A program made the translations under genes and the position numbers. Below are positions 7,374 through 15,747 of a stretch of DNA of 64,000 nucleotides, piece after piece. How positions within the stretch are numbered: the stretch's first letter is position 1; every line of letters begins with the position of its first letter. Location: assembly GCA_035765895.1 (NCBI GenBank), contig DASTWL010000047.1, forward strand, positions 1 through 64,000, in the 5' to 3' direction. Source of the DNA: Verrucomicrobiia bacterium. Its GTDB lineage: Bacteria > Verrucomicrobiota > Verrucomicrobiia > Limisphaerales > DSYF01. The notes below the pieces were generated by a model. The model did not search any database. It had not been told where the DNA came from and saw only the letters and a program-made list of their open reading frames with translations.

Positions 7374-7384
7374 CCGTTGGGGAA

Positions 7385-7430
7385 TATATGTCAAACAGAC
7401 TGTGCGGGGCACATGGGGTGTTTACCCCAT
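7385..7430 (-). promoter_or_regulatory. Palindrome promoter site F (radical SAM gene)
   Basis: Perfect 7-4-7 dyad ATGGGGT-AAAC-ACCCCAT on the minus strand (7413-7430), 20-base spacer, -10-like CATATA at 7385-7390 (the one copy without T at position 6). The predicted start is about 5 bases before the ATG at 7373. On the plus strand an AATAAC/TAACTA stretch lies at a similar distance, so weak divergent activity is possible. Confidence 0.6.
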
Positions 7431-7732
7431 GGGCAAGTTGTTGGATTTACCCAATAACTATGCTGAGTGCCGGTGCGCCATGGAGCGCACCTGAATATGG
7501 CGCCCGATGGCCACCGGGCAGGGACGCAGCGTTTATGCCGCTTCAGCCCGACGTCGCCCGCAGTTCAGCCTGTTTTCCGGTCTGCCAACGGACGGTGAAG
7601 CGGCCTGAATGCCGCGCATAAGGGCCCCTGTCAGGATGCGCGCGCATTTGATTTGACCTGCGGCTTTTCGGTTGAGGTCGTCAGGGCCAAGGCGCAAGCT
7701 GGTTTTACCGCGATGAAGACTCGCCCCGCACG
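7431..7732. other. Intergenic region between divergent genes, with two dyads
   Basis: About 300 bases without a convincing gene. A 7-bp dyad GGTGCGC-N6-GCGCACC lies at 7472-7491. A 9-bp one (GCCGCTTCA / TGAAGCGGC) has arms at 7537-7545 and 7596-7604. Neither has a T-run. The region should contain the promoter of the CheB/CheR-PAS gene, but I see no clear copy of the palindrome family in that orientation. Confidence 0.4.
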
Positions 7733-10507
7733 GTGCCACCGAATGGGCAGCCAACGGCAGAATCAGACTTTGCGAACGGACCCATGGGAAACATGAAACT
7801 GAAATCTGGACCAAATCTCCGACCCAAACGCCTGGCCCGCGCGGCCAGCCGAATCAAGGCAGCCCGCGAGCCCGGCACCCCGTTTCCCATCGTCGGCATC
7901 GGCGCCTCCGCCGGGGGGCTGGAAGCCTTGGAACAATTTCTCACCCATGTGCCGGCCCGCAGTGGCATGGCGTTTGTCATCGTCCAGCATCTGGACCCCA
8001 CGCACAAGGGCATCATGCCGGAACTGTTGCAGCGCGGCACGGGCATGAAGGTCGTGCAGGTGAAGGACCGCACCCGGGTGCAGCCGGATTGCGTCTATGT
8101 GATTCCGCCGAACAAGGACATGTCCATCCTGCACGGCGTTTTGCATCTGCTCGCCCCGGCAGCCCCGCGCGGGCTGCGTCTGCCGATTGATTTTTTCCTC
8201 CGCTCGCTGGCGCAGGACCAGCAGGAGCACAGCATCGGCGTGATTCTTTCCGGCATGGGGTCGGATGGCACGCTGGGCCTGCGCGCCATCAAGGAGAAGG
8301 CGGGCGTGGTGCTGGTGCAGGATCCGGCGACGGCCAAATTCGACGGCATGCCGCGCAGCGCCATTGACGCCGGGCTGGCGGATATTGTGGCTCCGGCGGA
8401 CGAACTGCCGGCGAAACTCACCGGTTATCTTGACCGCACGCCCCTGATCTCCAAGACGGAGCCGTCCTTGGAAGACAAGACGCAAACCGGCCTGGAAAAA
8501 GCCGTCATCCTGCTGCGCGCCCACACCGGCCAGGATTTTTCCCTCTACAAGCGGAACACCCTCTATCGCCGGATCGAGCGGCGCATGGGCATTCACCAGA
8601 TCGGCAAGATGTCCACCTATGTGCGCTACTTGCAGGCGAATTCACAGGAGCTGGACCTGCTCTTCAAGGAATTATTGATCGGCGTGACGAATTTTTTCCG
8701 CGATCCCGACGTCTGGGACCAGATGCGGGAACACGCCATCCCGGCGCTGCTCGCAAGCCGTCCATCCGGTCAGGCGCTGCGGGCGTGGGTGCCCGGCTGC
8801 TCCACCGGGGAGGAAGCCTATTCCCTGGCCATCGTGCTCAAGGAGGCGGTTGAGGTGGCCAAACCCAAACGACAGTTCACGATTCAGATCTTTGCCACCG
8901 ACCTGGACCGCGACGCGATTGACAAGGCCCGCCAGGGATTTTTCCCCGAGAACATCGCCGCCGACGTGTCGCCGGAACGCTTGAAGCGCTTCTTCATCAA
9001 GGAAGACCACGGCTACCGCGTGCGCAAGGAAATCCGCGAGATGGTGATTTTCGCCCCGCAGAATCTCATCATGGACCCGCCGTTCACCAAGCTGGACATT
9101 TTAAGCTGCCGCAATTTGCTGATCTACCTGGCTCCGGAGGTGCAGAAGAAACTGATTCCGCTCTTTCATTACAGCCTCGCGCCCGGCGGCATTTTATTGC
9201 TGGGCAGCGCGGAAACCGTGGGCGGCAACGGCGCCCTGTTTGCCCCGCTCCACGGCAAATCGCGCATCTATCGGCGAACGGAATCCGTCCTGCGGCCCGA
9301 GCCGGTCGAGTTTCCCTCGTCTTTCAGCGTCAGCCCGACCGTCGGTGCCGAGGCGCGCCCGGTTCCCAAGCCGCCCGCCAGTCTCCAGGCCCTGGCGGAT
9401 CAACTGGTGTTGCAGCATTACGCCCCGCCGGCGGTGCTCGTCAATGACAGCGGCGACATCTTTTACGTCAGCGGCCGCACCGGCAAATATCTCGAACCCG
9501 CCGCCGGCAAGGCCAACTGGAACATCTTTGTCATGGCCCGTGAAAGCCTGCGCTATGAACTCTCCAGCGCTTTCCAGAAAGTGCTCCGGCAAGAAGAAAA
9601 AGTGGAGCTCCATGGACTCAAGGTCGAAACCAATGGCGGAACCCAGTGCGTGAATGTCACCGTTCAGCGGCTTAATGGGGCCGGCCCGCTGCACGGGCTG
9701 GTGATGATTGTCTTTACCGACGTGGCCGCGCCCGTGGCCGATAAAACGCCGGGCCGTCCGGCTTCGCCGCCCGCCCGCCATGCGCGGTTGCGGGAAGTGG
9801 AACAGGAGCTGTTGCGCGTGCGCGCCGAGGCGCGCAACACCCACGAGGAAATGCAGACCTCGCAGGAGGAATTCCGCTCCGCCAACGAGGAGCTGCAGTC
9901 CACCAATGAAGAACTCCAGTCCACCAACGAGGAACTCACCACCTCGAAGGAGGAGATGCAGTCGCTGAACGAGGAATTGCAGACGGTCAACACCGAGCTG
10001 CAGGCCAAGGTGGACGAACTGTCGCGGGCGAGCAACGACATGAAAAACCTGCTCGACAGCACGGACATCGCCACCCTGTTTCTGGACAAGGATCTCAACG
10101 TGCGGCGGTTCACCCCGCAGGCGACGAAAATCATCAAACTCATCCCGGCCGACGTCGGGCGCCCCATTACCGACCTGGCCACGGACCTGCGCTATCCGGA
10201 ACTGGCCGATGACGCGCGGGAGGTGCTGCGCAAACTGACCGCCGCGGAAAAACCGATTGGCGCACGAGACGGACGCTGGTTCACCGTGCGCATCATGCCC
10301 TACCGCACGCAGGACGACCGGATAGACGGCGTGGTGATCACCTTTACGAACATCACGGCGTCCCGGACACTGGAAGCGCAATTGCGGGAAAAGAACGACC
10401 AGCTCTTAAATCCGAACCGGGGCGAAACAATCACACGAAAAAAGCCGTCAAAAAACGGCCAAACCAAAACGGCGCGGCGGCGCCGGAGAAATTCTCAAGG
10501 GGGATGA
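7733..10507 (+). CDS. CheB-CheR hybrid with PAS sensor domain
   Basis: Up to 924 residues. Domains in order: CheB methylesterase (about 50-240, catalytic Ser59 in GIGASAGG, His86 in QHLDP, Asp178 in SGMGSDG); CheR SAM-dependent methyltransferase (about 255-525, SAM loop PGCSTGEEAYS, then a FRNVLIY-type site as SCRNLLIYL); a first PAS-like segment (about 565-650); a long Glu/Gln coiled coil (about 685-775, repeated SxNEELQSTNEEL); and a final PAS (about 780-895). No kinase or REC domain follows, so it is probably a sensor that works with the kinases encoded next. The start is uncertain: GTG 7733, ATG 7784 or ATG 7793 all precede the conserved region. Confidence 0.88.
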   Translation: MPPNGQPTAESDFANGPMGNMKLKSGPNLRPKRLARAASRIKAAREPGTPFPIVGIGASAGGLEALEQFLTHVPARSGMAFVIVQHLDPTHKGIMPELLQRGTGMKVVQVKDRTRVQPDCVYVIPPNKDMSILHGVLHLLAPAAPRGLRLPIDFFLRSLAQDQQEHSIGVILSGMGSDGTLGLRAIKEKAGVVLVQDPATAKFDGMPRSAIDAGLADIVAPADELPAKLTGYLDRTPLISKTEPSLEDKTQTGLEKAVILLRAHTGQDFSLYKRNTLYRRIERRMGIHQIGKMSTYVRYLQANSQELDLLFKELLIGVTNFFRDPDVWDQMREHAIPALLASRPSGQALRAWVPGCSTGEEAYSLAIVLKEAVEVAKPKRQFTIQIFATDLDRDAIDKARQGFFPENIAADVSPERLKRFFIKEDHGYRVRKEIREMVIFAPQNLIMDPPFTKLDILSCRNLLIYLAPEVQKKLIPLFHYSLAPGGILLLGSAETVGGNGALFAPLHGKSRIYRRTESVLRPEPVEFPSSFSVSPTVGAEARPVPKPPASLQALADQLVLQHYAPPAVLVNDSGDIFYVSGRTGKYLEPAAGKANWNIFVMARESLRYELSSAFQKVLRQEEKVELHGLKVETNGGTQCVNVTVQRLNGAGPLHGLVMIVFTDVAAPVADKTPGRPASPPARHARLREVEQELLRVRAEARNTHEEMQTSQEEFRSANEELQSTNEELQSTNEELTTSKEEMQSLNEELQTVNTELQAKVDELSRASNDMKNLLDSTDIATLFLDKDLNVRRFTPQATKIIKLIPADVGRPITDLATDLRYPELADDAREVLRKLTAAEKPIGARDGRWFTVRIMPYRTQDDRIDGVVITFTNITASRTLEAQLREKNDQLLNPNRGETITRKKPSKNGQTKTARRRRRNSQGG

Positions 10508-10510
10508 AAC

Positions 10511-11866
10511 ATGAAAAAGCAATCCCAGCCCATCGCGCCGGAAGGCTCGCCCGAGGCCGCCAAACTGCGGCAGCGTGCCGAAAAACGCCTGCAAGCGCGG
10601 CATTTGGAAGCAGGGCCGGCCCGGACCGAAGCCGACACGCAACGACTGATCCATGAATTGCAGGTTCACCAGATCGAGCTGGAGATGCAGAAGGATGAAC
10701 TCCAGCAGGCGCGGAACGAGCTGGAGGCGGGGCTGGAAAAATACCGGGACCTCTATGATTTCGCCCCGGTGGGTTATCTGACGCTCGATTGCGAGGGAAC
10801 GATCCAGGAGGCGAACCTCGCGGCGGCCAGCCTGCTGGGAATTCCCCGCTCCCGTTTGCTCCAGCAACGTTTCGGACATTATGTGTCCGCGTCCGACCGA
10901 CACGCATTCAGCGACTTTCTCACGCGGATTTATTTGCACCAGACCCGGGAATCCTGCGAGCTGCATCTGCTCAAGGACGGACGCCCCGCAATCGAAGTGC
11001 GGATGGACGCGGCGGCGACAAGCAGACAGGAATGCCGGGTGGTTTTGGAGGATCTCACCGAACACAAACGGGCCGAGGCGGACCGGCTCATCCTGAACAA
11101 ACTGGAGTCCACCGGCATCCTGGCGGGGGGCATTGCGCACGATTTCAACAACCTGCTCACGGTGATCCTGCTGGATCTGGAGCTGGCTCTGGAATCCACC
11201 GCCTCGGACATGAAGTTGACGGAACTGTTGGAGGAGGCAAAGAAGGCTGGCTGGGCTGCCCGTGGTCTGACCCAGCAGTTGATCACCTTTGCCAATGGCG
11301 GCGCGCCGGTTCGTCAGCCGGTCCATCTGGCCGGGCTGATTCAGGAAGCCAGCCAGGCGGCATTGAGCGGTTCCACGGTGCGATGCAATTTTTCTCTGCC
11401 CGACAATCTCCGGCCCGTGAATGTGGACGCGGGACAGATCGCACAGGTCATGCGCAATCTGGTTCAGAACGCGCGCGAAGCAATGCCCAATGGCGGCGTG
11501 GTTTCCGTCCGGGCGGAGAATGTCGTTCGCAAAGCCCGCGAAGAACCCGCGCTGCCGCCGGGTGAGTATGTGCGGGTGAGCATTGCCGACCAGGGCGACG
11601 GCATCGGGAAAGACGTCCTGCCGAAAATTTTTGATCCCTACTTCTCGACGAAAGTAAAGGGCAGTCAGAAGGGCATGGGGCTGGGCCTGACGATCTGCCA
11701 TTCGATCGTTCGAAAACATAATGGCGCGATCACCGTGAAGTCCGAAATCGGAGCCGGCACCACCATTCACCTCTTGCTTCCAATTTCCCGCCCGCAGCCG
11801 GGACCGGAGCCGGCGAAAAAACACTCAAACCAGCAGGCCCCCAACGACCCGCGAAAATCCTGGTGA
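10511..11866 (+). CDS. PAS sensor histidine kinase (split hybrid kinase)
   Basis: 451 residues. An N-terminal helical linker (HELQVHQIELEMQKDELQQA) is followed by PAS (about 78-190), a HisKA dimerisation helix with phospho-acceptor His210 in AGGIAHDFNN, and an HATPase domain (N box near 315-325 MRNLVQNAREAM, G1 DQGDGIG near 358, G2 KGMGLGL near 390). It starts three bases after the CheB-CheR stop. The last 30 residues look out of frame. Reading the other frame across 11785-11866 gives a smooth proline/alanine linker into AKILVMDDEES of the next gene, so this was probably one hybrid kinase-receiver protein. Confidence 0.85.
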   Translation: MKKQSQPIAPEGSPEAAKLRQRAEKRLQARHLEAGPARTEADTQRLIHELQVHQIELEMQKDELQQARNELEAGLEKYRDLYDFAPVGYLTLDCEGTIQEANLAAASLLGIPRSRLLQQRFGHYVSASDRHAFSDFLTRIYLHQTRESCELHLLKDGRPAIEVRMDAAATSRQECRVVLEDLTEHKRAEADRLILNKLESTGILAGGIAHDFNNLLTVILLDLELALESTASDMKLTELLEEAKKAGWAARGLTQQLITFANGGAPVRQPVHLAGLIQEASQAALSGSTVRCNFSLPDNLRPVNVDAGQIAQVMRNLVQNAREAMPNGGVVSVRAENVVRKAREEPALPPGEYVRVSIADQGDGIGKDVLPKIFDPYFSTKVKGSQKGMGLGLTICHSIVRKHNGAITVKSEIGAGTTIHLLLPISRPQPGPEPAKKHSNQQAPNDPRKSW

Positions 11867-12237
11867 TGGATGACGAGGAATCATTGCGGAAAGCGGTTGG
11901 GGCGATGCTCCAACAGATGGGTCATACGGTGGAACAGGCGGCGGAGGGCGGGATGGCCATCCAAGCTTACCAAGCCGCCAAACGTGGGGAAAATTCGTTT
12001 GACGTGGTGCTGCTGGATTTGACGGTGCAGGGAGGCGTTGGTGGCCTGGAAACACTCCAGGCGCTGCTCCGGTTTGACCCGGCGGTGCAGGCCATTGTCA
12101 TGACCGGTTATTCCCATGATCCCGTGCTGCTCAATCCCAAATCCCATGGTTTTAAGGCCGGCCTGGCCAAACCCTTCAACCGCGAACAGCTCCAGAAAAT
12201 ACTGGTCGAAATTATTCCCGACCGTCCCGCGCCATGA
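11866..12237 (+). CDS. Receiver domain, likely the detached C-terminus of the preceding kinase
   Basis: 123 residues from the ATG overlapping the kinase stop (TGATG). The REC fold is clear: the acidic pair sits at the very N-terminus (MDDEES), phospho-acceptor Asp51 is in VVLLDLTV, Thr is in VMTGYS and Lys in AKPF. The first beta strand (AKILVM) is encoded upstream of this ATG in the same frame, so a protein starting here lacks half of beta-1. This supports a frameshifted fusion or coupling through re-initiation. No output domain. Overlaps the next kinase by four bases (ATGA). Confidence 0.75.
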   Translation: MDDEESLRKAVGAMLQQMGHTVEQAAEGGMAIQAYQAAKRGENSFDVVLLDLTVQGGVGGLETLQALLRFDPAVQAIVMTGYSHDPVLLNPKSHGFKAGLAKPFNREQLQKILVEIIPDRPAP

Positions 12238-13673
12238 AGAAAAAAGCGGACACAACCCTGCCCGCCGCCCAACTGCGGCGACGGGCCGAAGCCCGCTTGC
12301 GGAAACGGAAGCGCCTTCAGCGGTCCGGGATGGGCGCGCCAAAAACAGCCGCCGATTCGCAACGGCTGCAACACGAATTACAGGTTCACCAGGTGGAGCT
12401 GGAGATGCAGAATGCCGAGTTGCAGCAGGCCCGGGACCGGATGGAGCCGCTGCTCGAAAAATTCACCGACCTCTACGACTTCGCGCCCGTCGGTTATTTT
12501 TCCCTGAACGAGCAGGGCCGGATACAGGAGGTCAACCTGACCGGGGCCGTCCTGCTCGGCGTGGAACGTTCGCGGCTGCTCCATCAGCCTTTGCAGCGTT
12601 TTATTGACCGGCCGACCCGGCGGGTTTTTCTGACCTTCCTGGAACGAACCTTCGCCGGCAACGGAAAACAGGTTTGCGAGGCGAAGCTGCTGAAAGAAGG
12701 CGGGTCCGCTTTCTGGGCCGACTTTCACGCCATGCCCGCGCTTTCACTTACGGCCCAGCCGAAACGGTGCCGGGTGGCGGTTTCCGACATCACCCCCCTC
12801 AAGCGGGCGGAGGAAGCGCAACGGCGCATGGAGGCGCTCGCGGCCAAGAATCTGGAGTTGCGTCGGGAAATTCTCCGGCGCGAGAAGTTGCAGAAGGCTC
12901 TCTGCGTCAGTGAACGGCATCTGGGCCGGCTGCTGGAGCAGTCACGTTCCACGGCGGAACAGTTGCGGCAACTTTCCCATCAAATCTTGCACGCCCAGGA
13001 GGAGGAGCGGAAGCGCATCAGCCGGGAGTTGCATGATGAAATCACCCAGACCCTGATCCTCATCAATGTGCACCTGCAAAATCTGTCCCAAAAGGCCCGG
13101 ATCAATCCGGCGATGCTCAAGAAGGAAATAACCCGCACGCAGGAACTGGTGGAACATTCAGTAGAGATCGTGCATGAGTTCGCCCGGGAACTGCGGCCGG
13201 CGGCCTTGGACGACTTGGGGCTGATTGCCACCCTTCACGATTTTCTAAAAGATTTTACAAAACGAACGGGCATCCGCGTTCATTTAACCACCTTCACCAA
13301 CCGCCGGATTCGCGGCATGGACAACGCCTTGCGCACGGTATTTTACCGCGTCGCCCAGGAAGCGTTGACCAATGTGGTCCAACATGCGAATGCCAGCCGG
13401 GTGGATGTGCGCATTAAAAAAATTCCCCGGGCCATTCAAATGGAAATCACCGACAACGGTAAAGCCTTCAAGGTGGAGCGGGTGTTGCACCGCAAACGAA
13501 ACCAGCGCCTGGGGCTGGTCGGCATGCGGGAACGGGTGGAAATGGTCGGCGGCCGGTTTGAAATCGAATCCCAGCCCGGCAAAGGCACCACCATTATCGC
13601 CCGGGTCCCTTTGGGAAAAATCCGGGGGGGGCGCAAATTCAGTCCGTTGAAATCCAAGCTTGAATTTGTATGA
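12234..13673 (+). CDS. PAS sensor histidine kinase, NarX/HisKA_3 type
   Basis: 479 residues. The first 190 residues are paralogous to the kinase at 10511: the same HELQVHQ(V/I)ELEMQ linker, then LYDFAPVGYFSL of the PAS domain. The transmitter differs: a coiled coil (about 190-255) precedes HisKA_3 with His267 (RISRELHDEITQTL), and the HATPase has RVAQEALTNVVQHANA (N box) and LGLVGMRERVEMVGG. HisKA_3 kinases pair with NarL-type regulators, and one is encoded at 14171. Four-base overlaps with both neighbours (ATGA) show translational coupling. No membrane segments, so a cytoplasmic sensor. Confidence 0.88.
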   Translation: MKKKADTTLPAAQLRRRAEARLRKRKRLQRSGMGAPKTAADSQRLQHELQVHQVELEMQNAELQQARDRMEPLLEKFTDLYDFAPVGYFSLNEQGRIQEVNLTGAVLLGVERSRLLHQPLQRFIDRPTRRVFLTFLERTFAGNGKQVCEAKLLKEGGSAFWADFHAMPALSLTAQPKRCRVAVSDITPLKRAEEAQRRMEALAAKNLELRREILRREKLQKALCVSERHLGRLLEQSRSTAEQLRQLSHQILHAQEEERKRISRELHDEITQTLILINVHLQNLSQKARINPAMLKKEITRTQELVEHSVEIVHEFARELRPAALDDLGLIATLHDFLKDFTKRTGIRVHLTTFTNRRIRGMDNALRTVFYRVAQEALTNVVQHANASRVDVRIKKIPRAIQMEITDNGKAFKVERVLHRKRNQRLGLVGMRERVEMVGGRFEIESQPGKGTTIIARVPLGKIRGGRKFSPLKSKLEFV

Positions 13674-14170
13674 AGCGAATGACTTTTCGACTGGCGCTGC
13701 TCGCCGCCATTTGCGGCAGGGTCTGCGCCGCATCGGTTGAGACCAACTCCGCCGCGCCTGAGCGCATTCTCCTGATTGATCCCAGTTCCATGCCAGTGGC
13801 CGCAGGCAAAGCCACGCTGACCATCGGTCCGCTTCAGCGCGCGAACGGCGTTTACGCGGGCGATTACCAGTTCAAGGTGATTCCCTATTTTTGGAAAAAC
13901 GAAACGGGCCGGCTGCCCATCGCCGTTTCGGATGCGAAACTGGCCGAGATCGGCCAGGGCAAGACCGTTGCGATCACCGGGACCGCCGTCACCAGCGGCG
14001 AGGACGGCAAGAGTCGGCCCATTGCCGCCACCGCCACGCCGGTTGATCCCGACCACGGAAAGCTCAAGCTGTGGTTCACGGCGGGAAAAAGGAAAATGCT
14101 TTTCGAGCCGGCCTATCAATTTGTCGGCCAAAAGATTACCGGGGATCTGGCGGAGACACACCAACTTTGA
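13670..14170 (+). CDS. Secreted hypothetical protein in a two-component operon
   Basis: 166 residues. A signal peptide (MKRMTFRLALLAAICGRVCA) is followed by a beta-rich body of about 140 residues (RILLIDPSSMPVAAGKATLT, then YAGDYQFKVIPYFWKNETG, IAVSDAKLAEIGQGKTVAIT and a closing WFTAGKRKMLFEPAYQFVG). No family recognised. It overlaps the upstream kinase by four bases and abuts the NarL-type regulator downstream, so it is cotranscribed with them. A periplasmic accessory or a target is possible but unproven. Confidence 0.65.
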   Translation: MKRMTFRLALLAAICGRVCAASVETNSAAPERILLIDPSSMPVAAGKATLTIGPLQRANGVYAGDYQFKVIPYFWKNETGRLPIAVSDAKLAEIGQGKTVAITGTAVTSGEDGKSRPIAATATPVDPDHGKLKLWFTAGKRKMLFEPAYQFVGQKITGDLAETHQL

Positions 14171-14854
14171 ATGATTATGAAAAAAATCACCATTCTGCTC
14201 GCGGAAGACCACACCATCGTGCGCGAAGGATTTCGCCGGATGCTGGAACTGGAAAGTGACCTGGCCGTGGTGGGCGAGGCGGCCGACGGCCGGACGGCAA
14301 TCAATCTCGCCAAAGAACTCAGGCCCGACGTGGTGTTGATGGACATCGCCATGCCGCGGCTCAATGGTTTGGAGGCCACGCGACAGTTGCTCAAGATCAT
14401 CCCCGCCACCAAGGTCATCGTTCTCTCCGCGCACGGGGATGATTCGTATGTTCAGGAAGCCACCGCGGTCGGGGCCGTGGGTTTTTTGCTCAAACAATCC
14501 TCCGCCCACGAGGTGTGCCAGGCGATCCGCGCGGTGCAAAAGGGGAAAATCTTTTTCAGTCCCGCCATTTCCAAACGGCGAAAAAATCTCCAGGCGCAAT
14601 CCCCGGGCCGCCCCGGGGAGTTCAACCTGAAAACGATCAAACTCACGGCGCGCGAGATGGAAGTGCTGCAGCTCATCGCCGAAGGCAAGGCCAACAAGGA
14701 GACGGCCGCGGAACTTGGCATCGGCATGAAGACGGTGGAAAAGCATCGGGAGCATCTCATGCGCAAGCTGGACATCCACGACACCGCCGGCCTCACCCGC
14801 TACGCCATCAGCGCCGGCATCATCGAGAGCAGCGTGCAGGTGACAATTATTTAG
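14171..14854 (+). CDS. NarL/FixJ-type response regulator
   Basis: 227 residues. REC domain (about 4-120) with acidic pair Glu12-Asp13, phospho-acceptor Asp58 (VVLMDIAMPRLNG), Ser in VIVLSAHG and Lys in FLLKQSS. A GerE helix-turn-helix follows (about 155-215, LTAREMEVLQLIAEGKANKE then TVEKHREHLMRKLDIHDTA). It is the probable partner of the HisKA_3 kinase encoded just upstream. As a dimeric GerE-type DNA binder in the middle of the island it is a reasonable candidate to bind the palindrome family, but this is inference. Starts MIMKK; the second ATG at 14177 is equally possible. Confidence 0.9.
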   Translation: MIMKKITILLAEDHTIVREGFRRMLELESDLAVVGEAADGRTAINLAKELRPDVVLMDIAMPRLNGLEATRQLLKIIPATKVIVLSAHGDDSYVQEATAVGAVGFLLKQSSAHEVCQAIRAVQKGKIFFSPAISKRRKNLQAQSPGRPGEFNLKTIKLTAREMEVLQLIAEGKANKETAAELGIGMKTVEKHREHLMRKLDIHDTAGLTRYAISAGIIESSVQVTII

Positions 14855-14902
14855 CCAACGAAGCAGCAGGAACAACGGCATTTCGCGTGCCGAGCGGGCA
14901 CA

Positions 14903-14947
14903 GTAGGGTTTCACCCCATGGCGTCCCGCGGGTTGGCATGGAAGTGT
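14903..14947 (+). promoter_or_regulatory. Palindrome promoter site G (DUF502 gene)
   Basis: GTAGGGT-TTC-ACCCCAT (14903-14919), 20-base spacer after CATGG, -10-like AAGTGT at 14942-14947. Predicted start near 14954; leader of about 68 bases to the DUF502 ATG at 15022. Confidence 0.68.
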
Positions 14948-15021
14948 GCAACACGTTGAGCGCCGCAGCTCCTTGCGTAAAACCATTTCAGGGAGCTGCA
15001 CGGCTCGTGCGATATTCGCCC

Positions 15022-15735
15022 ATGCAAGTATTCTTTGCCCGATGGAAGGTCGCGTTCCTGACTGGACTGGCCGTGATTCTGCCAGCGGCGGTTTCCGTCG
15101 CAATCGTCATCTGGATGTTTGGCGTCGTGTCCCACTTCACCAATACCTTGCTCGTCTTTGTGCCGTCAGCTTGGATGCAGACACGGGAGGGCGTGGGGCT
15201 GCTCTATTGGAACTTGCTGGCACTGGCAGCAGCGATTCTGCTGATCAGCCTGGCGGGCGGGATTGCGCGCTACTATTTCGGCCGGAAGTTGATCCAATTG
15301 GTGGACAGGATTCTCCTGCGCGTGCCCCTCTTCAACAAACTTTACCGTTTGATGAAACGTGTGAATGAAGCGCTGACCGCCAATCAGGCCAATACTTTCA
15401 AACAGGTGGTGCTGGTGGAATTCCCGCGCCCGGGCCTCTACGCCCTTGGATTCCTCACCAGCATGCACAATGACGAAATGCGGGCCCGAAGCCACAAGCC
15501 CCTGGTCAGTGTGTTCGTGCCCGCACCACCTCTTACCAGTGGGTCCGTTGTCCTGGTGCCGGAGGCGGATGTCATCAAACTCGAAATGTCCGTGCCGGAG
15601 GGCATCAAATTCATCATGAGCTTGGGAGCGGTGTCGCCATCGTATGGCGATGCCTTTCAGGGCAAGGAAGGAAACCGCCCAGCTACAGGTGTAAGTGTGC
15701 CAGCCCCCGCGCTCTTGGAACCCCAGACCCGTTGA
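15022..15735 (+). CDS. DUF502 family membrane protein
   Basis: 237 residues from MQVFFARWKV. There are two N-terminal membrane helices (LTGLAVILPAAVSVAIVIWM and NLLALAAAILLISLAGGIA), then the family signature GRKLIQLVDRILLRVPLFNK, IYxxxK region LYRLMKRVNEAL, and the beta-rich C-terminal part (VLVEFPRPGLYALGFLTS, then VFVPAPPLTSGSVVLVPEAD). Function unknown for the family. The start is set by alignment to the decayed paralogue at 556-815 and by the promoter position; longer in-frame extensions run through the promoter. The coding sequence ends with about 25 residues of extra tail. Confidence 0.85.
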   Translation: MQVFFARWKVAFLTGLAVILPAAVSVAIVIWMFGVVSHFTNTLLVFVPSAWMQTREGVGLLYWNLLALAAAILLISLAGGIARYYFGRKLIQLVDRILLRVPLFNKLYRLMKRVNEALTANQANTFKQVVLVEFPRPGLYALGFLTSMHNDEMRARSHKPLVSVFVPAPPLTSGSVVLVPEADVIKLEMSVPEGIKFIMSLGAVSPSYGDAFQGKEGNRPATGVSVPAPALLEPQTR

Positions 15736-15747
15736 GGAAAAATCATC

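Noticed and set aside
7472-7491. A fourteenth palindrome (GGTGCGC-N6-GCGCACC)
   Set aside because: It is symmetric but lacks the GGGGT/ACCCC core, and no gene start lies at a suitable distance.
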